Of a stretch of DNA of 64,000 bases, positions 34,110-42,948 are shown piece by piece; the stretch's first letter is position 1, and each line of letters begins with the position of its first letter. Both the position numbers and the translations under genes were made by a program. The stretch lies in NCBI RefSeq assembly GCF_002352765.1, contig NZ_KZ293963.1:2502368-2566367 (forward strand), read 5' to 3'. Below the pieces are notes generated by a model. That model did no database searches. It worked only from the letters and a program-made list of their open reading frames with translations, and was not told where the DNA came from. This DNA is from Alteribacter populi (GTDB taxonomy: Bacteria; Bacillota; Bacilli; Bacillales; Salisediminibacteriaceae).

Positions 34110-34901
34110 TTAAATAATAGATTTGATTAAACCACCATCAACATTGATTGACTGTCCAGAGATATATGAAGCTTGCTCTGAAAGTAAGTAGACAATCATC
34201 GAAGCTACTTCCTCGGTTGTACCTAGTCTACTTAGCGGTATTGTCTCTGCAAGGTGAGATACATGTTCTTCAACTGGTATGTTTTTTTCTTTAGCTTCAT
34301 GTAACATACGATTCTGCCTGCGCTCTGAGAGGATTTTCCCGGGGCAAACATTGTTTATACAAATATTGAACGGTGCTAATTCTTCCGCTAATGTTTTAAC
34401 AAATGTTAGAGTGCCAGCTTTCGTTACGTTAGATATTAGCTGATTTTCTGAAGGCTGCTTTGCTGATGCTGAGCCAACAACGACAATTTTGGGATTAAGG
34501 CTTTTCTTTAAATGAGTAAGTGATTCTTGAACAAGATAGAAACATGACATCACATTTAAATCCCAACTACGGTTCCAATCGTCCTCATCTACATTTTCAA
34601 TCATTCCTTTTTGACTAGCACCAGCAGCAATAACTAAACCATCTAACTTTCCATAATAATTAACTGTTTCCTGAATAAATTCTTGGCATTGCTCCTTATT
34701 TGTTATATCTCCAGTATATAAAAACGGATAATAACCAGTTTCATCTTGTATACTTTGAGCAGCTTCCTTCAGTTTCTCTTCATTCCTCGCTAAAATCGCA
34801 ACTTTCGCTCCTTCTTGTACGAGCTGTATAGCCGCACCGAAACCAATTCCGTAACTTCCACCTGCTACAGCTACAACTTGATCCTTTATACCGAGGTCCA
34901 A
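34110..34901 (-). CDS. Atypical SDR-family oxidoreductase lacking the catalytic tyrosine
   Basis: 263 aa. Rossmann cofactor loop AVAGGSYGIGFGAAIQL at 12-28, NAG-like LVIAAGASQ, the SASA serine near 143 and a normal C-terminus YISGQSINVDGGL. The usual YxxxK catalytic pair is SNVTK here (residues near 156-160), with serine in place of tyrosine and lysine kept. A subgroup of SDR proteins with SNxxRAG or SNxxKAG at this place exists, so this is probably a subfamily trait rather than a mutation. The start is TTG at 34901 with GTGAGGA upstream. Lies between tctA and the PrpD-like gene in the operon. The reaction is unknown. Confidence 0.83.
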   Translation of the reverse strand: MDLGIKDQVVAVAGGSYGIGFGAAIQLVQEGAKVAILARNEEKLKEAAQSIQDETGYYPFLYTGDITNKEQCQEFIQETVNYYGKLDGLVIAAGASQKGMIENVDEDDWNRSWDLNVMSCFYLVQESLTHLKKSLNPKIVVVGSASAKQPSENQLISNVTKAGTLTFVKTLAEELAPFNICINNVCPGKILSERRQNRMLHEAKEKNIPVEEHVSHLAETIPLSRLGTTEEVASMIVYLLSEQASYISGQSINVDGGLIKSII

Positions 34902-34932
34902 TATTCCTCACTCCCACTCCTGCTAATTTCAG

Positions 34933-36444
34933 TTAGAAGCTCTGTGTATTGTTTGAGTTATCTTTCTTAATATTTTTCATTAAACGCTCTTGAACAAATG
35001 GTGCAGTTAAGCTAATTACAGCTAAAAGTAAGCAAATTAAAGCAATAGGTCTTTCAAGGAAGATCATTAGTGATCCATCTGACATCTCTAAAGAACGACG
35101 TAAGTTCGTTTCGATATAAACTCCTAACACCAAACCAAGGACTGTTGCTGGTGGTGAAAAACCGAAACGTTTCATGAGTAACCCTACAACACCGAAAAAG
35201 AGAACGACACCAACATCAAATAAATTGTTATTTAGAGAGTAAGACCCCACGAACACTAATGGGAAAATAATTGCCAATAACATAGGTGTTGATACAGTAC
35301 TAATTTTTATAGCAGGTTTAATCACAAAGTAACCAACTACTAACATCATAAACTGAGCAATTAACATTCCGACAAAAAGTGAATATGGAATCTCAGGTTG
35401 TTGTTCAAACATCAGTGGACCTGGCGTGACACCATGTACAATCAAAGCCCCAATCATAATCGCTGTAGTATTTGATCCAGGTATCCCTAAAGCTAACAAA
35501 GGTACCATAGCCCCACCGGTCACCGCGTTATTGGCCGCTTCTGGTGCTGCCACGCCTTCCAATGAACCTTTTCCAAACTTTTCTTTATTTTTAGACCAAC
35601 GTTTTGCTTCGTTATAAGCTATCCAAGAACCAATAGAACCACCGACACCAGGCATAATCCCAAAAAATGTTCCAGCAACAGAACCAATTGAAGTTGCTTT
35701 AGAAGTTGACTTTAATTCTTTCCAAGTAGGAAACTTCGTTGATACTGATTGATAAAAATTCGATTTTTTCACAGACTTTTTAGCCATTATTAATAGTTCA
35801 CTAACAGCAAATAAACCAATTAGGACGGGAATCAATTCTAACCCACCTATTAACTGTGAAGATCCACCTGTAAACCTCATTTCACCAGTAAATGGATCCA
35901 TACCTATGACAGCTATAAAAAGTCCAAAGGCTGCTGATATTAAACCTTTTATTAAGCTTTTAGCTACTAATGCAGCGACAACTGTTAAAGCAAATAATGC
36001 TAAAGCAAAGTATTCAGGAGGGCCAAAAGCAAGTGCAACTTTTGCTAATGGAACCGCAATTAAAACTAGGACAATAACACTAAAAATACCACCTATTGTT
36101 CCTATAATTAACGAAGTCCCTAAGGCCTTTCCTGTATGTCCTTGTTTGTGTAATTCGTATCCATCTAATACAACTGGTGCATTAGAGGATGTTCCTGGTG
36201 CGCCAATTAATATAGCGGGAATACCACCACCATATTCCGCGGCAACATACGTCCCAGCTAACATCATTAAAGCAAGAGCAGGTTCCATACTATACGTAAA
36301 TGGGAGCATAAGTGCACATGCGATAGAACCTGTAATTCCAGGAATAGCTCCCCCTATTATTCCCCATGTTACACCTATAAGAATAACTAGAAGGGCTTGC
36401 CATGTTATTGCGTATTCAATTCCTAATAAGAGATTATCTATCAA
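34933..36444 (-). CDS. tctA: Tripartite tricarboxylate transporter, large permease (TctA), first system
   Basis: 503 aa, about 11-12 membrane segments. Hallmarks: GVTWGIIGGAIPGITGSIACALMLP near 22-46, GAPGTSSNAPVVLDGYELHKQGHTGKALG, FFGIMPGVGGSIGSWIAYNEAKRWSK and EAANNAVTGGAMVPLLALGIPGSNTTAIMIGA. It moves carboxylates by cation symport with TctB and the TctC binding protein. The TTG start has GGAGGG upstream. 14 nt after tctB. Neighbouring PrpD and dehydrogenase genes suggest a di- or tricarboxylic acid substrate. Confidence 0.93.
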   Translation of the reverse strand: MIDNLLLGIEYAITWQALLVILIGVTWGIIGGAIPGITGSIACALMLPFTYSMEPALALMMLAGTYVAAEYGGGIPAILIGAPGTSSNAPVVLDGYELHKQGHTGKALGTSLIIGTIGGIFSVIVLVLIAVPLAKVALAFGPPEYFALALFALTVVAALVAKSLIKGLISAAFGLFIAVIGMDPFTGEMRFTGGSSQLIGGLELIPVLIGLFAVSELLIMAKKSVKKSNFYQSVSTKFPTWKELKSTSKATSIGSVAGTFFGIMPGVGGSIGSWIAYNEAKRWSKNKEKFGKGSLEGVAAPEAANNAVTGGAMVPLLALGIPGSNTTAIMIGALIVHGVTPGPLMFEQQPEIPYSLFVGMLIAQFMMLVVGYFVIKPAIKISTVSTPMLLAIIFPLVFVGSYSLNNNLFDVGVVLFFGVVGLLMKRFGFSPPATVLGLVLGVYIETNLRRSLEMSDGSLMIFLERPIALICLLLAVISLTAPFVQERLMKNIKKDNSNNTQSF

Positions 36445-36458
36445 ACATTAACCCTCCT

Positions 36459-36929
36459 TTACATCCAAGGAACTGCAGGTAACAATACGTTTAACAAATT
36501 TCTAAATATCAAATAAAGTGAAAATGCAACAATTACTGATGTTACTCCCATTTTCCACCACAAGCGTTCCCCTGTAATAGTCATCAACAATATCACTAAC
36601 AGAATAGTTGTAATTATAAACCCTAGTAAATCCATCATTATAATGTAGAAGATACCCGTGCCTATTACCATTAATACTCGAAGATTCCCTTTATGAAAGA
36701 ACGACTTCTTTTCCTCTTGGTCCTTTTCTTGCTCCACTTCCTTATTACGGAATGACATCCAAACAAGTATTAAACCGAGAATAACGAAACTAATTGCTAG
36801 TAATTTCGGATAAAAAGAGGGGCCTAATGAGTCCGAGCTGTTACCCAGCCCAAACCCATTAGCAGTCCAGTAAATTACAATACCTGCTAAAGTTGATAGA
36901 ATTCCTGTAATTAGATTAACGACATTCAA
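36459..36929 (-). CDS. tctB: Tripartite tricarboxylate transporter, small permease (TctB), first system
   Basis: 156 aa, four predicted membrane segments (about 5-26, 40-60, 78-118 as a long pair and 128-150) with a charged cytoplasmic loop KEVEQEKDQEEKKSF. The TTG start at 36929 is supported by AAGGGGG 8 nt upstream and by its position 13 nt after the tctC stop; a longer reading from 37013 would overlap tctC and lacks a ribosome binding site. Partner of TctA. Confidence 0.84.
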   Translation of the reverse strand: MNVVNLITGILSTLAGIVIYWTANGFGLGNSSDSLGPSFYPKLLAISFVILGLILVWMSFRNKEVEQEKDQEEKKSFFHKGNLRVLMVIGTGIFYIIMMDLLGFIITTILLVILLMTITGERLWWKMGVTSVIVAFSLYLIFRNLLNVLLPAVPWM

Positions 36930-36942
36930 TGAAAATGCCCCC

Positions 36943-37971
36943 TTATTGCAGTAATGGGCGTACAAAATCATCCATATCACTGTAAATGTCCATAAGCTCT
37001 TGACCTGGCGCAAAGTGAGGAACTAAACCTTCCTCTTCCCATGTTTCTTGGAAATCCGGATCATCATAGACCTGTTCAATTGCATCAATTAATACTTGTT
37101 GGACACCCTCAGGTAAATCAGGTGGAGCCATGATAGCTCGTGGGCTGTAAGGTACAACATCCCAACCTGACTCTATCATTGTCGGTATATCCTCTAATTG
37201 TGGATGCCGTTCTTCTGTTAAAGAAGCAAGAATTTTTACTTCTCCAGCTTCTAGCTGTCCTCTTAGTTGTGAATACTCTCCCAAACCAACATCAACATGA
37301 CCCCCAACAATATTTACCAACCCTTCACTTCCTCCTTCGAAAGCAACGGTAGATGGGTCGATATTGGCTTCGTCATAAATCATCGCCAATGTAATGTTAT
37401 CTTTACTACCTGGCGTACTTGAAGCCCAGTCTAAATCTCCAGGATTATTTTGTTCGTATTCAATTAATTCTTCAATACTATCAAACGGACTATCTCCTTT
37501 GACATAAATAAAAGCTGGATCTGTAAAGACTTGTGCTAAAGGTGTGAAATCTTGATAGGATATGTCCATATCAGACATTATTGGTGAACTAATTAAGGTT
37601 GCTGTTGTACCCACCAATGTGTAACCATCTGGATCTGAATTCAACGTATATTGCCATGCATTTGCTCCCCCTGCACCTGTACGATTTTCTACTACAATAG
37701 GTACACCTAAAATTTCTTCAAGAGGCTTTGCTGTGTTACGCAGAAACAAGTCTCCTCCAGAACCGGCTCTCGAATGATAGAGAATCGTAATTTCTTTCTC
37801 TGGGAAGCTAATTTCTTCTTCAGCGCTTTGTCCTTCTTCACTTGAAGATGCCGAGGCCTCAGAAGAATCTGAACTTATTGTATCACTTTCATTTTCATTT
37901 CCATCTCCACAAGCCACTAAAAAGAGTAATAACGATAGAGTGAACATTAATAAACCTTTAAAATTTTTCAC
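36943..37971 (-). CDS. tctC: Tripartite tricarboxylate transporter, binding lipoprotein (TctC), first system
   Basis: 342 aa. Signal peptide with lipobox LVAC (Cys about 21), a Ser/Glu-rich linker, then the TctC domain: ITILYHSRAGSGGDLFLRNTAKPLEEILGVPIVVENRTGAGG, an ALAQVFTDPAF-like region, GGSEGLVNIVGGHVDVGLGEYSQL and LEAGEVKILASL. It binds the carboxylate outside the membrane. The GTG start has AGGGGTG 8 nt upstream. First gene of the tctCBA-SDR-prpD unit; a 363-nt spacer separates it from the second prpD gene. Confidence 0.91.
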   Translation of the reverse strand: MKNFKGLLMFTLSLLLFLVACGDGNENESDTISSDSSEASASSSEEGQSAEEEISFPEKEITILYHSRAGSGGDLFLRNTAKPLEEILGVPIVVENRTGAGGANAWQYTLNSDPDGYTLVGTTATLISSPIMSDMDISYQDFTPLAQVFTDPAFIYVKGDSPFDSIEELIEYEQNNPGDLDWASSTPGSKDNITLAMIYDEANIDPSTVAFEGGSEGLVNIVGGHVDVGLGEYSQLRGQLEAGEVKILASLTEERHPQLEDIPTMIESGWDVVPYSPRAIMAPPDLPEGVQQVLIDAIEQVYDDPDFQETWEEEGLVPHFAPGQELMDIYSDMDDFVRPLLQ

Positions 37972-38334
37972 GCTTTACACACCCCTAAGAACAGAATATT
38001 CCGATAATTTTTCGGATTAAAAAGTTCAAGAATAAATGAACAGCCGCTGTCTTTGAAGACATTATTCCTCTTGTGACAAAAATCTATTTTACACTTGGCT
38101 TGTAATACAATTTGTCATCTAACTATGGTACAAGTTCCTTCAATAACTAAAGGTAGAACAGAATTCCGAAACTAGTTGCTTATTCTTATCTTGCTGGTTT
38201 AAATATAAAAGGAGATCCTGACTAAATTCTTGTGGTATTTTAATTTCTTTAGTGGAAAGTAGGGTAGGATATCCCACAGTCCGTGCAATTCTTGATAATA
38301 ATAAACCTCGGTGCTGCACACTCCCTTTAGTGCT
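37972..38334. promoter_or_regulatory. Spacer between second prpD gene and tctC, probable promoter region
   Basis: No gene seen in these 363 nt. It holds an imperfect inverted repeat TCCGATAATTTTTCGGA at 38000-38016, 29 nt before the tctC start. TTCCGA also occurs at 38164-38169. Both TTCCGATAA and TTCCGAAA recur around the GntR-MFS spacer (40491 and 40510), hinting at a shared regulator. AT-rich otherwise. Confidence 0.35.
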
Positions 38335-39747
38335 TTAGGAATATACATCGTCTCTCTTTTCTACTTTAATATAATCAGTAAATTCCGATATTACTGATAT
38401 TTTTTCCAGTTTCATAATCTTCTCTAGAACCTTGCTAGCTTGCTCTTTTGATAAACTATGCTTTGCATTGCTTGTATATTTATTTAACACTTCTTCATTT
38501 GACATTGGGTGTTCTATACTTCCTTTATTAAATGGTTGTTTGTCTTCTAAAATTCTTCCGTCTATTAAATGTATTTCCAACCAACTTGGATAAGTATTTG
38601 GATAGGTTGAATTTTCATCTATGGCATAAACCACTTTTTCTGTCATATCTAAAATACTAGGGTCTTTTATTTTCTCTTCGCTATAAGTATCGATTGTAAC
38701 TTCTTTATCTACTAAGGCAGCTGCAACACTATATTGAAGACTAAACTTCCCATGGTATCCAGTTTCAGGTCTTATCTTGGTTGCTACTGGCTCACAAACT
38801 GTCTGGGCTGCATCAGGGTGAATATAGCAAACGACTTTTTTAATCTCTTCTGTATTGAATTGATATTTATCTGACAGAAGTAAAGCGCTTTCAATATAAG
38901 AATGATTTATTACACCGGTAGGGTAAGGCTTGAAGCAAATGTTTCTAATTTCCCACCGCTGTCCTAATTCATTTAATAGCGCTTCATAATCAGCATCTTT
39001 AGGGTGAAGGTGACTTTTAAAAATACCAAACCTACCTTCATACACCGTTTTCGTTCCAGTAAAGCCTTCTTTTGCTACTAATGCAGCCATGACAGCACCG
39101 TGAGCGGCCCAACCCGGATGATACATTTTTGTCCATGATCCTCCAGATAAATAGGCTTCCCTTAAACCTGACCCCGAGCTCCCTGCAACACCTTGAGCAT
39201 TTACCATTTCATCTTGAGAAAGTCCTAGTAATTTACCTGCTGCTATGACGGAACCCATAATTCCAGCCATGGGGGTTGTATGAAAGCCTCTTCTCTGGAA
39301 CAAGCCATGTGCCGACAAGCCTACACGGCATGCAACTTCAAACCCAACTACTGCAGCTTCTAAGATCTCCTTGCCACTAGCATTGATTTGTTCTCCTATT
39401 GCGAGAACGACCGGAACAATAGTTGGACTAGTGTGTGTTACTGAGCCACTATGTGTATCATCATAATCTAAGCCGTGAATGGAAACTCCATTTACCAATG
39501 CAGCCCATGCCGCTGGATACTTACCAGTCTTTCCGATAATTGTACTTTCTTCTTTCCCTCCCATACTCTTAACAACATTGTATACTGGTTGAGTAAAGTC
39601 CATATCTGCTGAAGCGTAACAGAGCCCTACTGCATCAGCAAATAGCTCTTTTACCCTTGTAACTACATCAAGTGGAGCATCTTCTAATTTAAAATCTTTT
39701 GCAAACGCTGCTAACTGCTGTGACGGTGTTAGTTTTAATTCTTCCAC
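38335..39747 (-). CDS. MmgE/PrpD-family protein (second copy)
   Basis: 470 aa, longer than the first copy. Pattern: FADAVGLCYASADMDF near 35, ALVNGVSIHGLDYDDTHSGSVTHTSPTIVPV near 87-117, GFHTTPMAGIMGSVIAAG, SGGSWTKMYHPGWAAHGAV and CFKPYPTGVINHSYIES. The GTG start has AGGAGGG 5 nt upstream. It lies 10 nt after the GntR gene, forming its own two-gene unit with the regulator. Possible reactions follow the family (dehydration, decarboxylation or epimerisation of polycarboxylates). Not resolved from sequence. Confidence 0.88.
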   Translation of the reverse strand: MEELKLTPSQQLAAFAKDFKLEDAPLDVVTRVKELFADAVGLCYASADMDFTQPVYNVVKSMGGKEESTIIGKTGKYPAAWAALVNGVSIHGLDYDDTHSGSVTHTSPTIVPVVLAIGEQINASGKEILEAAVVGFEVACRVGLSAHGLFQRRGFHTTPMAGIMGSVIAAGKLLGLSQDEMVNAQGVAGSSGSGLREAYLSGGSWTKMYHPGWAAHGAVMAALVAKEGFTGTKTVYEGRFGIFKSHLHPKDADYEALLNELGQRWEIRNICFKPYPTGVINHSYIESALLLSDKYQFNTEEIKKVVCYIHPDAAQTVCEPVATKIRPETGYHGKFSLQYSVAAALVDKEVTIDTYSEEKIKDPSILDMTEKVVYAIDENSTYPNTYPSWLEIHLIDGRILEDKQPFNKGSIEHPMSNEEVLNKYTSNAKHSLSKEQASKVLEKIMKLEKISVISEFTDYIKVEKRDDVYS

Positions 39748-39757
39748 ATTATCCCTC

Positions 39758-40405
39758 CTAAAAGCTTTTTAAGAGTGCTTTTAAACTATTTTGAACGTGC
39801 ACACCCGTTATCTCTTCGGCTAGATCAGTATCCCCCCTCTCGATCGCTTCACAAATCTTGTTATGTTCTTCAATGTTAATTAAAGAACGGCCTTTATAAG
39901 ACAATGATTTAGAACGAAATAGACTAAGTTGCGATGTTAGTGGTTTGTAAACATTGATTAGGTAGGAATTATTAGTACCCTCAACCATTAATAAGTGAAA
40001 CTGAGCATTGATTATTGCTTGTTCTTTCACATCATTATCTTTAGCTGCAATTTCTGCTTGTCTAACATTTTGCTTTAACTTTTCTATTAAAGTGATATTT
40101 TGTTTCTCCGATAAGAGCCTTGAAGTCAATTTTTCCATATACTCTCTTACACGATATAGATTAATAATTTCTTCTTCTGTAAATGAACGTATCATTACAC
40201 CTTTTTTAGGTTGATAAGTTACTAACCCTTCTCTTTCCAACCTACGGAATGCTTCACGAACTGGTGTCCTGCTTACATCTAGCATATTTGCAATTTCTCT
40301 CTCACTTAAATTTTCTCCTAAACGAAAGTAGCCCGAGGTAATTAGGTCATACAACCTATCAAATACAACGCTTTGTTTAATTGACACAGTATCTAGACTG
40401 TTCAA
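39758..40405 (-). CDS. GntR-family regulator, FCD subgroup
   Basis: 215 aa. N-terminal winged helix with FRLGENLSEREIANMLDVSRTPVREAFRRLEREGLV near 22-57 and a C-terminal all-helical FCD domain (YRVREYMEKL near 84, HLLMVEGTNN near 132, EEHNKICEAIERGDTDLAE near 179) with the histidines expected to bind metal and a carboxylate effector. The TTG start has GGGGGGAGAG upstream. Divergent from the MFS gene and cotranscribed with the second prpD gene, so it probably governs the whole carboxylate cluster. A candidate operator is at 40499. Confidence 0.9.
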   Translation of the reverse strand: MNSLDTVSIKQSVVFDRLYDLITSGYFRLGENLSEREIANMLDVSRTPVREAFRRLEREGLVTYQPKKGVMIRSFTEEEIINLYRVREYMEKLTSRLLSEKQNITLIEKLKQNVRQAEIAAKDNDVKEQAIINAQFHLLMVEGTNNSYLINVYKPLTSQLSLFRSKSLSYKGRSLINIEEHNKICEAIERGDTDLAEEITGVHVQNSLKALLKSF

Positions 40406-40490
40406 TTCTCTCCCCCCTCTTCCAAATTTATAAATTAATATTTACAAACCATACCATATGAGTATATTATTACTGTATTCCAAAGTGGTG

Positions 40491-40515
40491 TTCCGAAATG
40501 GTATACCACTTCCGA
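40491..40515. promoter_or_regulatory. Candidate GntR/FCD operator between gntR and MFS genes
   Basis: Palindrome TGGTATACCA at 40499-40508, flanked on both sides by TTCCGA (40491-40496 and 40510-40515), in the 181-nt divergent spacer. Short perfect palindromes of this kind are typical FCD-regulator sites. Assignment is by position. Confidence 0.45.
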
Positions 40516-40586
40516 TAAACAAAGTATAGTAGTTGAAGATTTCAATGTCAATAAAAAATTCAGATTATTTAAATAATTTTTAGAGG

Positions 40587-41762
40587 GTGGTTTTTATTAA
40601 AAAAATTCTATTAATCTTTTTAGTAGTGTTTTTTCACCAATTAACAATTCAAGGTACACGCCCCTTAATACCTTTATTGGCTGATGACTTAGGAGCGGGT
40701 AAAATTGAAATAGGCATTATTGCTGCAACTTTTGCAGTATTCCCTTTATTTTTTGCTATATCAGCTGGAAAGTGGATTGATAAATGGGGAATTAAATGGC
40801 CTATTGTTTTGGGTTCTATCGGTGTAACTATTGCCCTACTAATACCTTACCTTTTCCCCGTTGTGCTAATACTTTACTTATCTCAAGTTTTTGCTGGCTT
40901 TTCACAAATATTTATTAATATTTCCTTACAGAATGCCATCCGTTTGAATAGTCCTAAAGACCAGCGTGATCGTTATTATGGTTGGTTTAGTTTTTTCCAA
41001 TCAGCGGGGCAATTTTCTGGTCCATTAATTGCCGGTGTTGTTGCAGACTCAGCAGGTATACTTTTTGGATTTTTAATATGCACAATTATTGCTCTCCCTC
41101 CGATACTATTCGGTTTATTCTTATCCAAGAAAACACTGGAATTAAAAATTGGAACAAAGGAAAAGGAACAGAATGAGGAGTCAAGCTCTGAGGATTCTAC
41201 AATTACATTAATTCAAATGATATCTATAAAAGGAATGCATCAGGCCATGCTTGCTAGTATGTTAGTACTAGCTTCAAGAGAAGTGATGATGACATATTTC
41301 CCATTGTATGCAACAGAGGCTGGTCTTTCTATTACTGCAGTGGGCTTAATTTTAGGGATACAAGGATTAGCTCAGATGTTTATCCGATTACTACAAGGAA
41401 AAATTCTCTCTAAATTTAAACGTCACTATGTGTTATTTATTTCTTTATTCACAGCAGGACTTTCAATTGTTATACTAACCCTTTTCAATAGTTTACTAAT
41501 ATTAAGTATTATTGCGGTGTTCATTGGACTAGGGATAGGTTTAACACAGCCACTTACCATGGTTTCAATTGTTAATCTAGTTTCCGCTACACACACAGCC
41601 CAGGCTTTAGGTCTAAGAATGGCTGGTAATAGATTATCTCAAGTCATTAGTCCAATTGCTTTTGGAGGAGTAGCACAAACCTTTAGTGTTAGCTTTATCT
41701 TCGTAATAGGTGGTAGCTTACTAATGTTAGGTTCATTTTACGTTTCTTTATATAAAAAGTGA
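40587..41762 (+). CDS. MFS transporter
   Basis: 391 aa, 12 membrane segments. The motif-A-like sequence GKWIDKWGIKWPIVLGSIGV lies at about 61-80 between segments 2 and 3, and a charged central loop (KEKEQNEESSSEDS, about 192-205) separates the two halves. The start is uncertain: the GTG at 40587 lacks an upstream site, whereas AGAGGGTGG at 40582-40590 is well placed for a non-standard ATT codon at 40596. Divergent from gntR with a shared operator candidate, so likely part of the carboxylate regulon as importer or exporter. Confidence 0.85.
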   Translation: MVFIKKILLIFLVVFFHQLTIQGTRPLIPLLADDLGAGKIEIGIIAATFAVFPLFFAISAGKWIDKWGIKWPIVLGSIGVTIALLIPYLFPVVLILYLSQVFAGFSQIFINISLQNAIRLNSPKDQRDRYYGWFSFFQSAGQFSGPLIAGVVADSAGILFGFLICTIIALPPILFGLFLSKKTLELKIGTKEKEQNEESSSEDSTITLIQMISIKGMHQAMLASMLVLASREVMMTYFPLYATEAGLSITAVGLILGIQGLAQMFIRLLQGKILSKFKRHYVLFISLFTAGLSIVILTLFNSLLILSIIAVFIGLGIGLTQPLTMVSIVNLVSATHTAQALGLRMAGNRLSQVISPIAFGGVAQTFSVSFIFVIGGSLLMLGSFYVSLYKK

Positions 41763-41823
41763 CTTTGTCGTATTAGAGTACACTCTGAACACATAGAATG
41801 AGAAAATGCTGACAAAATAGCTA

Positions 41824-41884
41824 ACCGTGTCTAACCTACTGATTTTAAATAAACGTTTAATTAAACAAACATGAGGTGACAGGG
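41824..41884. repeat. AT-rich inverted-end repeat, copy C (short left end)
   Basis: ATGCTGACAAAATAGCTAACC lies just before it, then CGTGTCTAACC, AAATAAACGTTTAATTAAA at 41847-41865 and GAGGTGACAGGG. It lies between the convergent MFS and ABC-permease genes. The remaining gap to 42195 has no gene. Confidence 0.72.
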
Positions 41885-42095
41885 GCAGGCATCGTTCGAG
41901 TTCAATTTCAGTACCTGAACGATCCACTAATACCAGGATATTTATTTATCTATACTAGTCAACTATGAAACTTTGACAAATCCCGGGTTATGATAGGACG
42001 GAATTTAAATGGCAAACTCAAAATGGAAGTGGTAGCGTTTAGTAGAAGTTCACCTAGAAGGATATCTATTGTTTTTTAATGTGTAATCAAAAATA

Positions 42096-42187
42096 CATTT
42101 TCAGCTGTTTAAGGTGAAGTGACTGTTATCCATTCAGGGAATTCAGGTTAAAGAACAGCCGGGACACGGGACCTGTCCCCATGTCCC
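42096..42187. repeat. GC-rich palindromic repeat, copy R4 with extended arm
   Basis: A stretch from about 42096 (TTTAAGGTGAAGTGACTG, then AATTCAGGTTAAAG) ending in the hairpin GGGACACGGGACCTGTCCCC plus ATGTCCC at 42161-42187. The same order and spacing occur at 45703-45787, so R4 and R5 are copies of one element in the same orientation. It ends 9 nt from the stop codon of the ABC permease and could act as its terminator. Confidence 0.75.
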
Positions 42188-42195
42188 TCCGCTTC

Positions 42196-42948
42196 TTATC
42201 CTACTAATTGGCGTTCAAATACTTTACTGGCGATGAAATAAGCGATGACCATGATGCCGCCGCACCAGGCAAGTGCGATCCAGATATCATTGCCAACAGC
42301 CCCTTCATACAAAAGGGCACGAATCGAATTAACGATTGAAGTCACGGGCTGGTTCTCAGCAAATGCACGAACAATTTTAGGCATAGTTTCGGTGGGGACA
42401 AAAGCCGAACTGATAAACGGCAGGAAAATCAGCGGATACGAGTAGGCTGTTGCCCCTTCCATAGACCCTGCTGTCAATCCGGGAATGACTGCCAGCCATG
42501 TCAACGCCAGCGTAAACAACACGAGTATTCCAACTACCGCTAACCACTCCAGAATATCAGCGTTGGAACGGAACCCCATCAAGAGCGCGACAAGGATAAC
42601 CACCACTACAGCAAGTGCATTGGAAACAAGCGAGGTCAATACGTGAGCCCACAATACAGACGAGCGCTTGATGGGCATGGTAATGAAGCGTGCCATAAGT
42701 CCGCTCTTTACATCGTTAAACATCCGCAGGGAAGTGTAAGCGACTCCGGATGCGATTGCCATCAGCAAGATTCCCGGCAATAAATAATTGACATAGTTGT
42801 CCGTGCCTGTCTCTATGGCACCGCCAAATACGTAGACAAACAGCAGCATCATCATAATTGGCGTAATCGCCACCGTGATAATTGTATCCGGGCTCCGCAT
42901 GATGTTACGCATTAGACGCCCTAGTAATACCCCTGTTTTACTTTTCAT
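42196..42948 (-). CDS. ABC-2 type exporter permease (DrrB-like)
   Basis: 250 aa, six membrane segments (about 22-42, 54-76, 100-126, 134-160, 168-186 and 222-242). Family motifs: NIMRSPDTIITVAITPIMMMLLFVYVFGGAI near 15-45 and SAFVPTETMPKIVRAFAENQPVTSIVNSIRALL near 180-212, typical of the daunorubicin-resistance DrrB type. The ATG directly abuts the ATPase stop (TAAATG). Drug or toxic-compound export is the family precedent; the substrate is unknown. Base composition looks richer in GC than the AT-rich modules to its left. Confidence 0.88.
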   Translation of the reverse strand: MKSKTGVLLGRLMRNIMRSPDTIITVAITPIMMMLLFVYVFGGAIETGTDNYVNYLLPGILLMAIASGVAYTSLRMFNDVKSGLMARFITMPIKRSSVLWAHVLTSLVSNALAVVVVILVALLMGFRSNADILEWLAVVGILVLFTLALTWLAVIPGLTAGSMEGATAYSYPLIFLPFISSAFVPTETMPKIVRAFAENQPVTSIVNSIRALLYEGAVGNDIWIALAWCGGIMVIAYFIASKVFERQLVG

